Part shown: positions 1 through 8,492 of the stretch, piece after piece
How positions within the stretch are numbered: the first letter of the stretch is position 1
Layout: each line of letters starts with the position of its first letter
DNA from: an uncultured Eubacterium sp.
GTDB lineage: Bacteria > Bacillota > Clostridia > Lachnospirales > Lachnospiraceae
Direction of reading: 5' to 3'
Assembly (NCBI GenBank): GCA_910577225.1
Contig: CAJTMV010000003.1
Coordinates: forward strand, 85,049 to 149,048
DNA: 64,000 nt
The notes under the pieces: model-generated
The model's input: only the letters and a program-made list of their open reading frames with translations
The model's database searches: none
Told to the model about the DNA's origin: nothing
Translations under genes and position numbers: made by a program

Positions 1-1
1 T

Positions 2-1369
2 GACGTGGAAAATTTTTCTCTGGAAATGACGGCGACAGCGGCAATGGCCGGACTTTTGTCGAATAGTGATTTTTCGGATGGACTGAATTTCAGGGAGCTG
101 GATCAGACGATGGATGATATGTCAGATGCGATGAACCGGCTGAAAGACGGCGGCGGAGAACTGGCGGACGGTCTGGATACGCTCAACGACAGTATGGGCG
201 GATTTTCTGACGGGGTCAGCGCACTGGCATCCGGGGTCAGCGCCTATACGGACGGGGCGTCGAAGCTGGCAGAAGGGATCCATACGCTAAACGATCGTTC
301 CGGGACACTGGAGGCGGGGGTCAATACACTCCATGACAGCGCAAAGACGATCAGTGACGGCGTACAAAAGCTGGACCAGACGCTGCATACGAAAATGACG
401 GAAAAGGAACAGGCGGCGGTAAAAAAACAGGCAGATCAGGCCATCGAAGCGCAATTTCAAAAGGGAACGGATACGTATCAGACGATTTATCATGCAGCGG
501 TGCAGAATTTTGAACATACGATGACCAGCGAGTCCTCTGTACAGACCGTACAGACAGGTATACAGGCCGGACTTCGTGCGCAGGGGCTGACTTCGGAAGG
601 CGTTGTGGCGGCACTTGCACAGTATTATGCTGCAAATGGATTTACAGATGCATCCGGACAGACGTTTACGCCAGAAGCATGTCAGGCAAACGTACCGGGA
701 ACGGAAACGACGTATGCGGCATTTTTTGCAAACGCAGTATTGAACGGCGGTCTGTCTTTAGCGCTTGCTGACGGGATTACGAGCGGCATTGCAGGTCAGG
801 GAGCCGCTTCGGTCGGGGAAGCGGTTACCGGCGCATGTAAAATGGCCGCAAAGCAGGCAGGAGAAGCGGCGGCAGTATCCGGCGCGGAATCAGCCAAACA
901 AAAGATCGCGGCAGCAATCGAAGCAAAAGATGCGCAAAGCGGGCATAGTCTCGTTTCCGGAACGAAGGCGCTTAGCGAAGGCACAAAGCAGCTGGCAGAA
1001 AGCGTGCCGGCGCTGAAAAATGGAATTGGCCAGCTTGTATCCGGCGCGGACGAACTGACGGGAAATAATAAGGCGTTAAAAGACGGCGTGGCAAAATTAT
1101 CTGACGGAGCAGTAAAAATCAGCGATGGCGCAGGCAGACTGGGCAATGGTGCACATGAGCTGAGCGACGGCCTGAAGGAGTTTGATAAAAAGGCAGTGAA
1201 AAAAATGCTGGACGCTTATAACGGCGACGTCAAAGAGCTGACAGAGCGGATCAAAGAGATTGCAAAAGCGGGTGAGAATTACCGCACGTTTAGCGGGGCG
1301 CCGGAAGGGATGGACGCTACGACGAAATTTATTTTCCGTACAGAAGGAATAAAAGAAAAAGAAGATTAG
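2..1369 (+). CDS. Heptad-repeat (YhgE/Pip-like) membrane-associated protein, 3' part of gene
   Basis: The reading frame is open to the left edge, so this is the C-terminal part (about 455 residues) of a larger protein. A GTG lies at position 5, but it has no ribosome site and I do not take it as the start. The sequence is dominated by leucine/glycine heptads of the form L-x-D-G-x-x-x-L (for example ELADGLDTL, KLAEGIHTL, ALKDGVAKL, ELSDGLKEF) in two blocks, about residues 45-130 and 320-395. An Ala/Gly-rich region lies between them. Such repeats are known from YhgE/Pip-type and some MMPL-type envelope proteins, where they form a long extracytoplasmic helical stalk. No membrane segment is visible here, so those would lie upstream of the window. 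The product could belong to either family. Confidence 0.6.
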   Translation, partial: DVENFSLEMTATAAMAGLLSNSDFSDGLNFRELDQTMDDMSDAMNRLKDGGGELADGLDTLNDSMGGFSDGVSALASGVSAYTDGASKLAEGIHTLNDRSGTLEAGVNTLHDSAKTISDGVQKLDQTLHTKMTEKEQAAVKKQADQAIEAQFQKGTDTYQTIYHAAVQNFEHTMTSESSVQTVQTGIQAGLRAQGLTSEGVVAALAQYYAANGFTDASGQTFTPEACQANVPGTETTYAAFFANAVLNGGLSLALADGITSGIAGQGAASVGEAVTGACKMAAKQAGEAAAVSGAESAKQKIAAAIEAKDAQSGHSLVSGTKALSEGTKQLAESVPALKNGIGQLVSGADELTGNNKALKDGVAKLSDGAVKISDGAGRLGNGAHELSDGLKEFDKKAVKKMLDAYNGDVKELTERIKEIAKAGENYRTFSGAPEGMDATTKFIFRTEGIKEKED

Positions 1370-1425
1370 ATCATAGGACTCCTTTGGGAGGAATGGAAGG
1401 AGCGTTTGATCTGGCAGATGTAAAT

Positions 1426-1467
1426 GGAGCTGCTGCATGGCTGATACGTGCGGCAGCTTCATTTTTG
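1426..1467 (+). terminator. Stem-loop terminator after the heptad-repeat gene
   Basis: GAGCTGCTGCA (from 1427) pairs with TGCGGCAGCTTC (to 1460), allowing G-U pairs, and is followed by ATTTTTG. It separates the first gene from nth. Confidence 0.6.
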
Positions 1468-1573
1468 CATAAAATAATTTTTTTTAAGCAATACATACAA
1501 AAAAATGACTTCTTTTTCGTATCTATTGATTATCAGTGTCAGTGACATTTTTATACAACAAAGGAGGAAACCC

Positions 1574-2206
1574 ATGACAAAACGCACTGCGAAGATTCTG
1601 GAACGGCTGGATCAGACCTATGGAACAGACGCGCTCTGCTATCTGAATCATGATAACGCCTGGCAGCTTTTGATTGCAGTCATCCTAAGCGCCCAGTGCA
1701 CGGATGCCAGGGTCAATATTGTAACGGCCAGTCTTTTTCAGAAATATGATACGCTGGAAAAATTTGCGGAAGCGGATATCTCGCAGCTGGAGCAGGATAT
1801 TCATTCGATCGGATTTTACCATAGCAAGGCGAAAAATATTATTTCCTGCTGTCGGGATCTGGTGACAAAGTTTGGAGGAGAAGTACCGTCTTCGATCGAA
1901 GATCTGACCAGTCTGGCCGGAGTAGGACGTAAGACGGCAAACGTAATACGGGGCAATATTTATCACGAACCGAGTATTGTTGTGGATACGCATGTCAAAC
2001 GAATTTCGAACCGTTTGGGATTTACAAAAGAGTCAGATCCGTATAAAATAGAGCAGGATTTGATGAAGGTGCTGCCAAAGGACCATTGGATCTTATATAA
2101 TATGCAGATTATTACATTTGGGCGCAGTATCTGTATGGCCAGAAGTCCGAAGTGCAGCGAATGCTTTTTGCAGGATTTATGTAAGGCAGGGGATAAGAAG
2201 ATTTGA
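1574..2206 (+). CDS. nth: Endonuclease III
   Basis: This is a 210-residue DNA glycosylase/AP lyase of base-excision repair, acting on oxidised pyrimidines. The helix-hairpin-helix reads LAGVGRKTANVI at about residues 113-125 and contains the catalytic lysine. The catalytic aspartate follows in VVDTHVKR near 138. The C-terminus carries the 4Fe-4S ligand pattern C-x6-C-x2-C-x5-C (residues about 189-205). The frame is open upstream to 1505, but AAAGGAGG at 1560-1567 sits correctly before the ATG at 1574, and the family length fits this start. The next gene begins three bases after the stop, so the two are probably cotranscribed. Confidence 0.95.
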   Translation: MTKRTAKILERLDQTYGTDALCYLNHDNAWQLLIAVILSAQCTDARVNIVTASLFQKYDTLEKFAEADISQLEQDIHSIGFYHSKAKNIISCCRDLVTKFGGEVPSSIEDLTSLAGVGRKTANVIRGNIYHEPSIVVDTHVKRISNRLGFTKESDPYKIEQDLMKVLPKDHWILYNMQIITFGRSICMARSPKCSECFLQDLCKAGDKKI

Positions 2207-2208
2207 TC

Positions 2209-2943
2209 ATGGAAGATTATGTAGCAATCGATCTGGAAATGACAGGATTAAATGCCAGGCGGGACCATATACTGGAGATTGGAGCCGTACGGGTGAGGCG
2301 GAAAAAAACAGAAGATATTTATCAGGCAATGATTCATCCGCATCTGGAATTATCCGGGGAGGTTACAAAGCTGACGGGAATTACGAATGAAATGGCCGCC
2401 GGCGGGCGCGAACTGGACGACGTTTTTCCTGAAATTGCAGCGTTTTGCGAAGATCTGCCGCTGCTTGGACATAATGTGATTTTTGATTATGGATTTTTGA
2501 AGCAGGCGGCGATGAATCGGAACATACCGTTCGAGCATCAGGGGATCGATACGCTTCGAATTGCCAGAAAGTTTCTGGCTCCGGAAGATAAAAAAACGCT
2601 GCAGCTTTTGTGCGACCGGTATCAGATCAGCCGCAGCCGTCAGCATCGTGCACTGGACGACGCGCTGGCAGCAAAGGAGCTGTATGAGATCTTTGAGACA
2701 GAGTACGGGGCGCAGTATCCGGAGGTATTTGTGCCGTGCCCGCTGATTTACAAAGCAAAAAGACAGTCGCCAGCTACGAACAGGCAGAAAAATCATCTGC
2801 GGCAGCTGGCGGATTATCATAATGTCGTATTAAATATATCCTGGGAGACGCTGACCAAAAACGAGGCTTCCCGACAGATCGATCAGCTGATCGCGCAGTA
2901 TGGCAGGATGCCAAAGCCTGAGCTGACGCAGACACATACATAA
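2209..2943 (+). CDS. DnaQ-like 3'-5' exonuclease
   Basis: This 244-residue protein has a DEDDh exonuclease fold. Motif I is DLEMTG near residue 8, motif II is GHNVIFDYGFL near 87-97, and motif III is HRALDDA near 145-151, so all catalytic residues are present. Members trim 3' ends of DNA, as in polymerase III epsilon subunits and stand-alone proofreading or repair nucleases. The last 60 residues form a separate small module ending in NEASRQIDQLIAQYG. I associate that motif with a helical tail seen in several Firmicutes nucleases and recombination proteins, probably for DNA binding. A TTG at 2203 is in frame, but the ATG at 2209 is preferred. It lies directly after nth, which suggests a small DNA-repair operon. 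Confidence 0.85.
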   Translation: MEDYVAIDLEMTGLNARRDHILEIGAVRVRRKKTEDIYQAMIHPHLELSGEVTKLTGITNEMAAGGRELDDVFPEIAAFCEDLPLLGHNVIFDYGFLKQAAMNRNIPFEHQGIDTLRIARKFLAPEDKKTLQLLCDRYQISRSRQHRALDDALAAKELYEIFETEYGAQYPEVFVPCPLIYKAKRQSPATNRQKNHLRQLADYHNVVLNISWETLTKNEASRQIDQLIAQYGRMPKPELTQTHT

Positions 2944-2953
2944 AAAGTAACGT

Positions 2954-3550
2954 TTATTCCTTTAGCTGCTTTAAAATAGTATCTTTTAGCAGCATATCAG
3001 AGCTGCGTACGATTTCTGTCAGCTCGTTTAATTTTCCGGTTTCGCCATGCTCGCGGTATACATTACCGAGCAGCGTGTAGTTTTTGCTGACGTCTGAGCC
3101 GCAGGCGACGCCAAATTCCAGTACCCGGACAGCGTCCTGCCAGCGCCCGAGAGCGAGCAGCCGGTCGGCATACGATACAAGCGTTCTGGCCAGCGTTGTA
3201 AAATTAGCGTCGCAGTCGGATAAAATATTAAGATTTGCGGCGCCGTACTGCAGCTTTAGATCGGTATTGGAAATGCCTGACAAATTTAGTATTTTGCGGC
3301 TGCTTAAAGTCTGCAGCGTCTGTTCCAGGTCTGACAGGCAGGGGTCTGTACAGGCTCCAATCGGAAAAGTGTCTAATGGAATTTGAATATAATCCAGCTG
3401 ACTGATATCCTGTCTGCGCGTTCGGTTTGCACGCTGTTCTTTTTCCCAGAAAGCGTCCTGACTTTCTTTCATCGAACGCTGGGAACGGTTGCGCAGCAGA
3501 GAAAACACTGACAAAAGAATAATTGCAAAAGGCAGAATCATTAACGGCAT
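2954..3550 (-). CDS. Small membrane-anchored protein of unknown function with TPR-like region
   Basis: This is a 198-residue protein that I do not recognise. Residues 1-20 form a hydrophobic N-terminal anchor (MPLMILPFAIILLSVFSLL) followed by a basic stretch. The C-terminal third (LALGRWQDAVRVLEFGVACG, then YTLLGNVYREHGE) resembles tetratricopeptide helices. A ribosome site AGAAAGGA lies about 8 bases before the ATG at 3550. It is transcribed toward the exonuclease gene (convergent, 10-base gap) and divergently from the 42-codon gene at 3638. A role in a membrane-associated complex is possible but not shown by the sequence. Confidence 0.65.
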   Translation of the reverse strand: MPLMILPFAIILLSVFSLLRNRSQRSMKESQDAFWEKEQRANRTRRQDISQLDYIQIPLDTFPIGACTDPCLSDLEQTLQTLSSRKILNLSGISNTDLKLQYGAANLNILSDCDANFTTLARTLVSYADRLLALGRWQDAVRVLEFGVACGSDVSKNYTLLGNVYREHGETGKLNELTEIVRSSDMLLKDTILKQLKE

Positions 3551-3605
3551 AATTTTCGCATCCTTTCTATAGGTTTATCATAAACTATCAACAATATCAT
3601 TATAA

Positions 3606-3623
3606 CAGACCGCAGCCGGTCTG
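3606..3623. promoter_or_regulatory. Perfect 7-bp palindrome between divergent genes
   Basis: CAGACCG and CGGTCTG are separated by CAGC. The palindrome lies between the divergently oriented 198-residue gene and the 42-codon gene and directly abuts the ribosome site of the latter. It could be an operator or a 5' UTR hairpin; nothing in the sequence decides. Confidence 0.35.
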
Positions 3624-3637
3624 GGAAAGAAGGTACC

Positions 3638-3766
3638 ATGTCAAAATCTAAAAAAACAAAAACAACCATTTATACGTCTAAAAAGAAAAGAACGGCAGCG
3701 GCAGTCGTCTGTATTATTCTGGCATTTGCCATGGTTCTTCCGCTTTTGGTAGCGGCGCTCGTGTAG
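3638..3766 (+). CDS. 42-residue single-pass membrane peptide
   Basis: A good ribosome site (GAAAGAAGG, 3624-3632) precedes an ATG at 3638. The product has 42 residues: a very basic N-terminus (about 10 Lys/Arg in the first 18 residues) followed by one hydrophobic helix (AAVVCIILAFAMVLPLLVAALV) to the end. This is the layout of small Firmicutes membrane peptides with a cytoplasmic positive tail. I do not recognise the family. It sits alone between a divergent unknown gene and the VanW gene. Confidence 0.6.
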   Translation: MSKSKKTKTTIYTSKKKRTAAAVVCIILAFAMVLPLLVAALV

Positions 3767-3838
3767 TGAAAAAGCAGATATCGTGTATAATATACAGAAA
3801 ACAGGCGTCGATGTCAAATATATTCGTGACTATTCTGC

Positions 3839-3868
3839 TTGAAATGAAACAGGAATATGCGATAAAAT
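3839..3868 (+). promoter_or_regulatory. Candidate promoter of the VanW-family gene
   Basis: TTGAAA at 3839-3844, an 18-base spacer and TAAAAT at 3863-3868, about 30 bases before the start codon. A separate TATAAT occurs at 3786-3791 without a clear -35 box. Confidence 0.45.
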
Positions 3869-3898
3869 GTAAACGATTATATTTTTAGAAAGGGACAG

Positions 3899-5686
3899 AT
3901 GAAAGTGAAATTTCAGCATAACAGATATTTAAAGAAATGTATCGTGGGTTCGCTTGCGGTAATTGGACTGCTTACGGCGGGATTCGCAGTAAACCAGGCC
4001 TATGCGGAAGCGAAACAGGGCGACAAAATACTGGATAACATTTATATTGGAGAAGTCGCTGTCGGCGGGATGAATAAAGATGAAGCAAAGCAGGCAGTGG
4101 ACGCGTATGTAAAAGAGATACAAAATACAAAAATGAAACTTTCAGTAAATGAAAAAAGTATTACAGCTACGGCAAAACAGCTGGGCGTAGACTGGGAAAA
4201 TACCGGAGTGGTAGATGAAGCGGTCATGATCGGCAAAAGCGGCAGTCTGATTACCCGCTATAAAGATAAAAAAGATCTGGAGCATGAACCGAAAAAACTG
4301 GAAGTTACGTTTGGAACGAACGAAGCGGATATTAAAAAGTATCTGACAGAGCATGCCGAAAAGGTCAATCAGGAAGCGGTAGACGGCGGTTTGCTGCGTG
4401 AAAACGGCAGCTTTAAAATTACAGGCGGCGAGGAGGGCATTGCCGTTAACGTCGAAGAATCCGCAAAGAAAATTGCCGCGTATATTACAAATGACTGGGA
4501 TACGAAAGAAGCAGAGATTGCATTGAGCGCAGACGTCGTACAGCCGCGCGGTTCCAAAGAGCAGCTTTCAAAAGTCAAAGACGTGCTCGGCACATTTTCC
4601 ACAGATTACAGCAGTTCCAGCTCCGGACGTGCGATGAATGTGTCCAACGGATGCAGCCGGATTAACGGCGCACTGCTGTATCCGGGCGATCAGTTTTCCG
4701 TCTATGAGGCAGTCAGTCCGTTCGATGCAGAGAATGGATATGCGCTGGCAGGCTCTTACGAAAACGGGACGGTTGTCGAAACATATGGCGGCGGTATCTG
4801 TCAGGTATCGACCACACTGTACAATGCGGTGATTCGCGCAGAATTAAAGATAAAGGAACGCTATGCGCATTCCATGATTGTAAATTACGTAAAACCGTCC
4901 ATGGACGCTGCGATCGCAGGAACGGTAAAAGATCTGAAATTCGAAAATAATACGGATGCGCCGGTCTATATCGAAGGCGTTACCGGCGGCGGAGTGATTA
5001 CGTTTACTATTTACGGAGAAGAAACGAGAAGTCCGAAGCGGGAAGTGATTTTTGAGAGTGAGATTGTGAGTGAAAATAATCCGCCGACACAGATTCAGGG
5101 TTCGGCGAGCTATAACGTGGGTTATGTGTCCGTACAGCAGTCCGCGCATGTAGGAAAAGTTGCAAGACTGTGGAAGATTGTAAAAGAAGACGGTGTGGAA
5201 AAAAGCCGTGAGGAATTTAATAATAGTAATTATCGCGCGTCGCCAAAGATTATTGTGGTAGGTACGAATACGGCCAGCGACGAGGCGAGAGCATATATTC
5301 AGAATGCCATTGCTTCACAAAATGAAGGCGCTATTTACGCTGCGGCACAAACTGCGGCAACGATCGCGGCACGTCCGCCAGAGGAGGATCCGGCTGAAGA
5401 AGAACCGGATGAACAGGATCCGGATACGGAAAAACCGAAGGACGAAAAACCGGAAAAGAAACCGGAGAAAGAAGATTCCAAAAAAGAGGATTCGAAAAAG
5501 GAAGATTCGAAAAAAGACGAGCCAAAGAAGGAAGATAACAAAAAAGACGACGAGCCTAAGAAAAATTCCGAAGAAGATGCAAAGGCCACGGTAAACAGCA
5601 GGCCGACGCAGGAAAACGGGGAGCCGGACGAAGCTGCGGTAAACAGTAAAAAGACGGCAGACGAATCCGCTGAGGACGTAGAGTAA
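3899..5686 (+). CDS. VanW-family secreted cell-wall protein with G5 domain and charged tail
   Basis: This 595-residue exported protein has a signal/anchor helix at residues 13-32. A peptidoglycan-binding-4 type region follows (GEVAVGGMNKDEA near 53, then alpha/beta to about 200), then a VanW domain with the conserved YGGGICQVSTTLYNA near 300. A G5-like domain at about 380-460 ends in the typical SPKIIVVGT. The last 110 residues are a low-complexity tail of Glu, Asp, Lys and Pro with short KKEDS repeats. There is no LPxTG motif, so retention at the wall would be non-covalent. VanW proteins are associated with the cell wall and glycopeptide-resistance clusters, but their activity is poorly defined. 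The ribosome site AGAAAGGGAC supports the ATG at 3899. Confidence 0.85.
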   Translation: MKVKFQHNRYLKKCIVGSLAVIGLLTAGFAVNQAYAEAKQGDKILDNIYIGEVAVGGMNKDEAKQAVDAYVKEIQNTKMKLSVNEKSITATAKQLGVDWENTGVVDEAVMIGKSGSLITRYKDKKDLEHEPKKLEVTFGTNEADIKKYLTEHAEKVNQEAVDGGLLRENGSFKITGGEEGIAVNVEESAKKIAAYITNDWDTKEAEIALSADVVQPRGSKEQLSKVKDVLGTFSTDYSSSSSGRAMNVSNGCSRINGALLYPGDQFSVYEAVSPFDAENGYALAGSYENGTVVETYGGGICQVSTTLYNAVIRAELKIKERYAHSMIVNYVKPSMDAAIAGTVKDLKFENNTDAPVYIEGVTGGGVITFTIYGEETRSPKREVIFESEIVSENNPPTQIQGSASYNVGYVSVQQSAHVGKVARLWKIVKEDGVEKSREEFNNSNYRASPKIIVVGTNTASDEARAYIQNAIASQNEGAIYAAAQTAATIAARPPEEDPAEEEPDEQDPDTEKPKDEKPEKKPEKEDSKKEDSKKEDSKKDEPKKEDNKKDDEPKKNSEEDAKATVNSRPTQENGEPDEAAVNSKKTADESAEDVE

Positions 5687-5730
5687 TAACGATTCAGCGG
5701 GAATCAGGAGCGTGCGGAAGGTTTGGGAAG

Positions 5731-6714
5731 ATGAAGATAGGAAAAATATCAGAGGCAGTATTAAAACGATCTGTACTGAGTCAGATTCATACCCGCAGAG
5801 AAGAAGTGCTGTTAGGAGCTTCTGTGGGAGAAGACTGTGCAGCTGTCGCAGTCGCTGAGGATGAAATGCTTGTAATATCTACAGATCCGATTACCGGTAC
5901 CGTACAGGATATTGGAGATCTGGCGATACAGATTACAGTGAACGATCTGGCAAGCGCAGGAGCAGAACCTGTCGGCGTCATGCTGACGGTTCTGCTGCCG
6001 GAACGTGTAAGCGAGCAGAAAATGCGGTTGATGATGGAACAGGCAGAAGCAGCCTGCGCGAACGTGCATGTGCAGATTATGGGCGGTCATACAGAGGTGA
6101 CGAGAGTGGTGAATCAGCCTTTGATATCGGTCGTCGGCGTTGGAAAGGCAAAAAAAGGAAAACTGATATCGACAGCAGGCGCCCGTCCCGGTATGGATAT
6201 TATAATTACAAAGTGGATTGGGATCGAAGGCACGTCGATTCTGGCAAAAGAAAAAGAAGAGGAGCTGCTGACACGTTTTGCACCGTCGTTTCTGAAACAG
6301 GCAAAAGAGTTCGATCAGATGCTGTCCGTACTGCCGGAGGCGATGATTGCAAGAGAACACGCGGTAGCGGCGATGCATGACGTAACAGAAGGCGGTATCT
6401 TCGGCGCGCTGTGGGAAATGGCTGAAGCGTCCGGCGTCGGACTGGAAATCGATCTGAAAAAAATACCGGTCCGGCAGGAAACGATAGAGCTCTGCGAGTT
6501 TTTTGACGTCAATCCATATGAGCTGATTTCCAGCGGCTGTATGCTGATGGCAGCGGCGGATGGAAATACGATTGTACGTGAACTGGAAAAAGCGGGCATA
6601 CATGCGGTTGTGGCTGGCAAAGCGACAGCGGGCAACGATCGTATTTTATATGCGGATAAAGAGTGCAGATTTTTGGAACCGCCGAAAGCGGACGAATTAT
6701 ATAAAATAATATAA
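5731..6714 (+). CDS. AIR-synthase-family (HypE/ThiL-like) ATP-binding protein
   Basis: This 327-residue protein has the two-domain PurM/HypE/ThiL/SelD fold. The N-terminal ATP-binding half includes GEDCAAVAV, ISTDPITG and NDLASAGAEP with the conserved metal-binding aspartates. The C-terminal half includes MHDVTEGGIFGAL, the family's glycine-rich signature. HypE-type proteins use ATP on a carboxamide or thio group, but no hydrogenase maturation genes lie nearby and the C-terminal HypE cysteine is absent (it ends DELYKII). The substrate is therefore unknown. It lies 44 bases after the VanW gene and 17 before the Lrp regulator, and may be cotranscribed with the latter. Confidence 0.75.
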   Translation: MKIGKISEAVLKRSVLSQIHTRREEVLLGASVGEDCAAVAVAEDEMLVISTDPITGTVQDIGDLAIQITVNDLASAGAEPVGVMLTVLLPERVSEQKMRLMMEQAEAACANVHVQIMGGHTEVTRVVNQPLISVVGVGKAKKGKLISTAGARPGMDIIITKWIGIEGTSILAKEKEEELLTRFAPSFLKQAKEFDQMLSVLPEAMIAREHAVAAMHDVTEGGIFGALWEMAEASGVGLEIDLKKIPVRQETIELCEFFDVNPYELISSGCMLMAAADGNTIVRELEKAGIHAVVAGKATAGNDRILYADKECRFLEPPKADELYKII

Positions 6715-6731
6715 AAACAGCGGGGGAGCAT

Positions 6732-7214
6732 ATGCGTGAGAAAATATTGACGTTTATAGAAAAAAACAGCCGGATTAATTTAAAGGAGCTGGCTGTTATT
6801 ATTGGCGTAGACGAGGTAACAGTGGCGCAGGAGCTGAAAAATATGGAAGAAGAACATATTATTTGCGGCTACCATACGCTAATCGACTGGGATAAGACGA
6901 ATGTGGAAAAAGTAACGGCAATGATCGAAGTGCGGGTAACGCCGCAAAGAGATATGGGATTTGATAAGGTTGCGGAACGCATTTATAATTATCCGGAAGT
7001 GAATGCGGTATTTTTGATTTCCGGAGGATTTGATTTGCTTGTGACGCTGGAAGGAAAGACATTGCGCGAAGTATCGCAGTTTGTAACGGATAAGCTGTCT
7101 ACGCTGGATTCCGTGCTGAGCACAAAAACAAATTTTATTTTAAAGAAGTATAAAGATCACGGAACGATTATCGCGGATGCGCCGAAGGATGAAAGGATGC
7201 TGATAACGCCATGA
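6732..7214 (+). CDS. Lrp/AsnC-family transcriptional regulator
   Basis: This 160-residue regulator has an N-terminal winged helix (residues 1-55, NLKELAVIIGVDEVTVAQELKNMEEE) and a C-terminal RAM ligand-binding domain (about 65-140, with VNAVFLISGGFDLLVTLEG). Family members bind amino acids, form octamers or dimers, and regulate amino-acid metabolism. A GGGGGAG ribosome site precedes the ATG. The gene overlaps the aminotransferase gene by 4 bases (ATGA). This translational coupling suggests it senses a substrate or product of that enzyme. Confidence 0.88.
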   Translation: MREKILTFIEKNSRINLKELAVIIGVDEVTVAQELKNMEEEHIICGYHTLIDWDKTNVEKVTAMIEVRVTPQRDMGFDKVAERIYNYPEVNAVFLISGGFDLLVTLEGKTLREVSQFVTDKLSTLDSVLSTKTNFILKKYKDHGTIIADAPKDERMLITP

Positions 7215-8383
7215 GAAATCCATTGTCAAAAGAAATTGTAAATATACAGCCTTCCGGTATCCGGAAGTTTTTTGATATTGTAAGCGAGATGAAAGACGCT
7301 ATTTCTCTGGGTGTGGGCGAGCCGGACTTTGATACGCCGTGGCATATCCGTGACGAGGGGATTTATTCTCTGGAAAAAGGACGGACGTTTTATACGTCGA
7401 ACGCCGGTCTGAAAGAATTGAAAATAGAGATTGCGCGGTATTTAAAACGCAGATTCGACCTGGAATATGATTATAACAACGAAGTGATTGTGACCGTCGG
7501 CGGGAGCGAGGCGATCGATATCGCGATGCGTGCGATGCTGGACCCGGGTGACGAAGTGCTGATCCCGCAGCCAAGCTATGTATCCTATGAGCCATGCTGC
7601 CGTCTGGCCAATGGAACGCCTGTAATTATTGAACTGAAGGCGGAGAATGAGTTTCGTCTGACAAAAGAAGAGCTGGAAGCCGCGATTACGCCAAAAACAA
7701 AACTGCTTGTACTGCCATTTCCAAATAATCCCACCGGGGCTGTTATGGAACGGCATAATCTGGAAGCGGTTGCGGAAATCGTAGAAAAATATGATTTATT
7801 TGTACTCAGTGATGAGATTTATGCGGAACTTACTTATTTCGAAGAGAACAATCATGTATCGATCGCATCTTTGCCGGGCATGAAAGAGCGCACGATTGTC
7901 ATCAACGGTTTTTCGAAATCTCACGCTATGACTGGCTGGAGGCTTGGTTATGCCTGCGGGCCGCAGGTGATTTTGGAGCAGATGCTCAAAATTCATCAGT
8001 ACGCGATTATGTGCGCGCCGACAAACAGCCAGTACGCTGCCGTAGATGCATTGCGCAACGGCGACAGTGATGTGGCGGCGATGCGGGAAGAGTATAACGG
8101 CAGACGCCGTTATCTGATGCATACGTTTGAAGAAATGGGATTGTCCTGTTTTGAACCGTTTGGGGCCTTTTATGTATTTCCGTGCATTAAAGAGTTTGGT
8201 ATGACGTCCGAAGAATTTGCGGAAAAGCTGCTGATGGAAGAAAAAGTGGCAGTTGTGCCGGGTACTGCGTTTGGAGCAAGCGGCGAAGGATTTATCCGCA
8301 TTTCGTACGCGTATTCGCTGGACAGTCTGAAAAATGCATTAACAAGAGTGCGCAGATTTATTGAGAAACTGCAGAAAGAGTAG
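7211..8383 (+). CDS. PLP-dependent class I/II aminotransferase
   Basis: This is a 390-residue fold-type I aminotransferase. Visible family signatures are GVGEPDFDTP near residue 36, the substrate/PLP region PFPNNPTGA near 178, the aspartate in LSDEIYAEL near 205, and the PLP-binding lysine in GFSKSHAMTGWRLGY near 235. It most resembles the PatA/AspC-like group that handles aspartate, alanine or aromatic amino acids; the exact substrate cannot be read from sequence. The start overlaps the Lrp gene stop by 4 bases. Confidence 0.85.
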   Translation: MRNPLSKEIVNIQPSGIRKFFDIVSEMKDAISLGVGEPDFDTPWHIRDEGIYSLEKGRTFYTSNAGLKELKIEIARYLKRRFDLEYDYNNEVIVTVGGSEAIDIAMRAMLDPGDEVLIPQPSYVSYEPCCRLANGTPVIIELKAENEFRLTKEELEAAITPKTKLLVLPFPNNPTGAVMERHNLEAVAEIVEKYDLFVLSDEIYAELTYFEENNHVSIASLPGMKERTIVINGFSKSHAMTGWRLGYACGPQVILEQMLKIHQYAIMCAPTNSQYAAVDALRNGDSDVAAMREEYNGRRRYLMHTFEEMGLSCFEPFGAFYVFPCIKEFGMTSEEFAEKLLMEEKVAVVPGTAFGASGEGFIRISYAYSLDSLKNALTRVRRFIEKLQKE

Positions 8384-8492
8384 CGGCCGCCAAAGTGCGG
8401 CTGAAAAACAGGCGGCTCGCTCTGGTGCGGGTAAACCGGCGGTATCGGCAGGAGTTATCCGGATAAGAAAAAAACGCGCAGGGAGAATGGTT

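Noticed and set aside
5..1369. GTG at position 5 as the start of the first gene
   Set aside because: There is no ribosome site and the frame is open to the window edge; the protein appears truncated at its N-terminus.
5812..6603. 263-codon minus-strand frame opposite the AIR-synthase-like gene
   Set aside because: The + strand gene has clear family motifs; the antisense frame has a composition typical of a shadow and no start signals.
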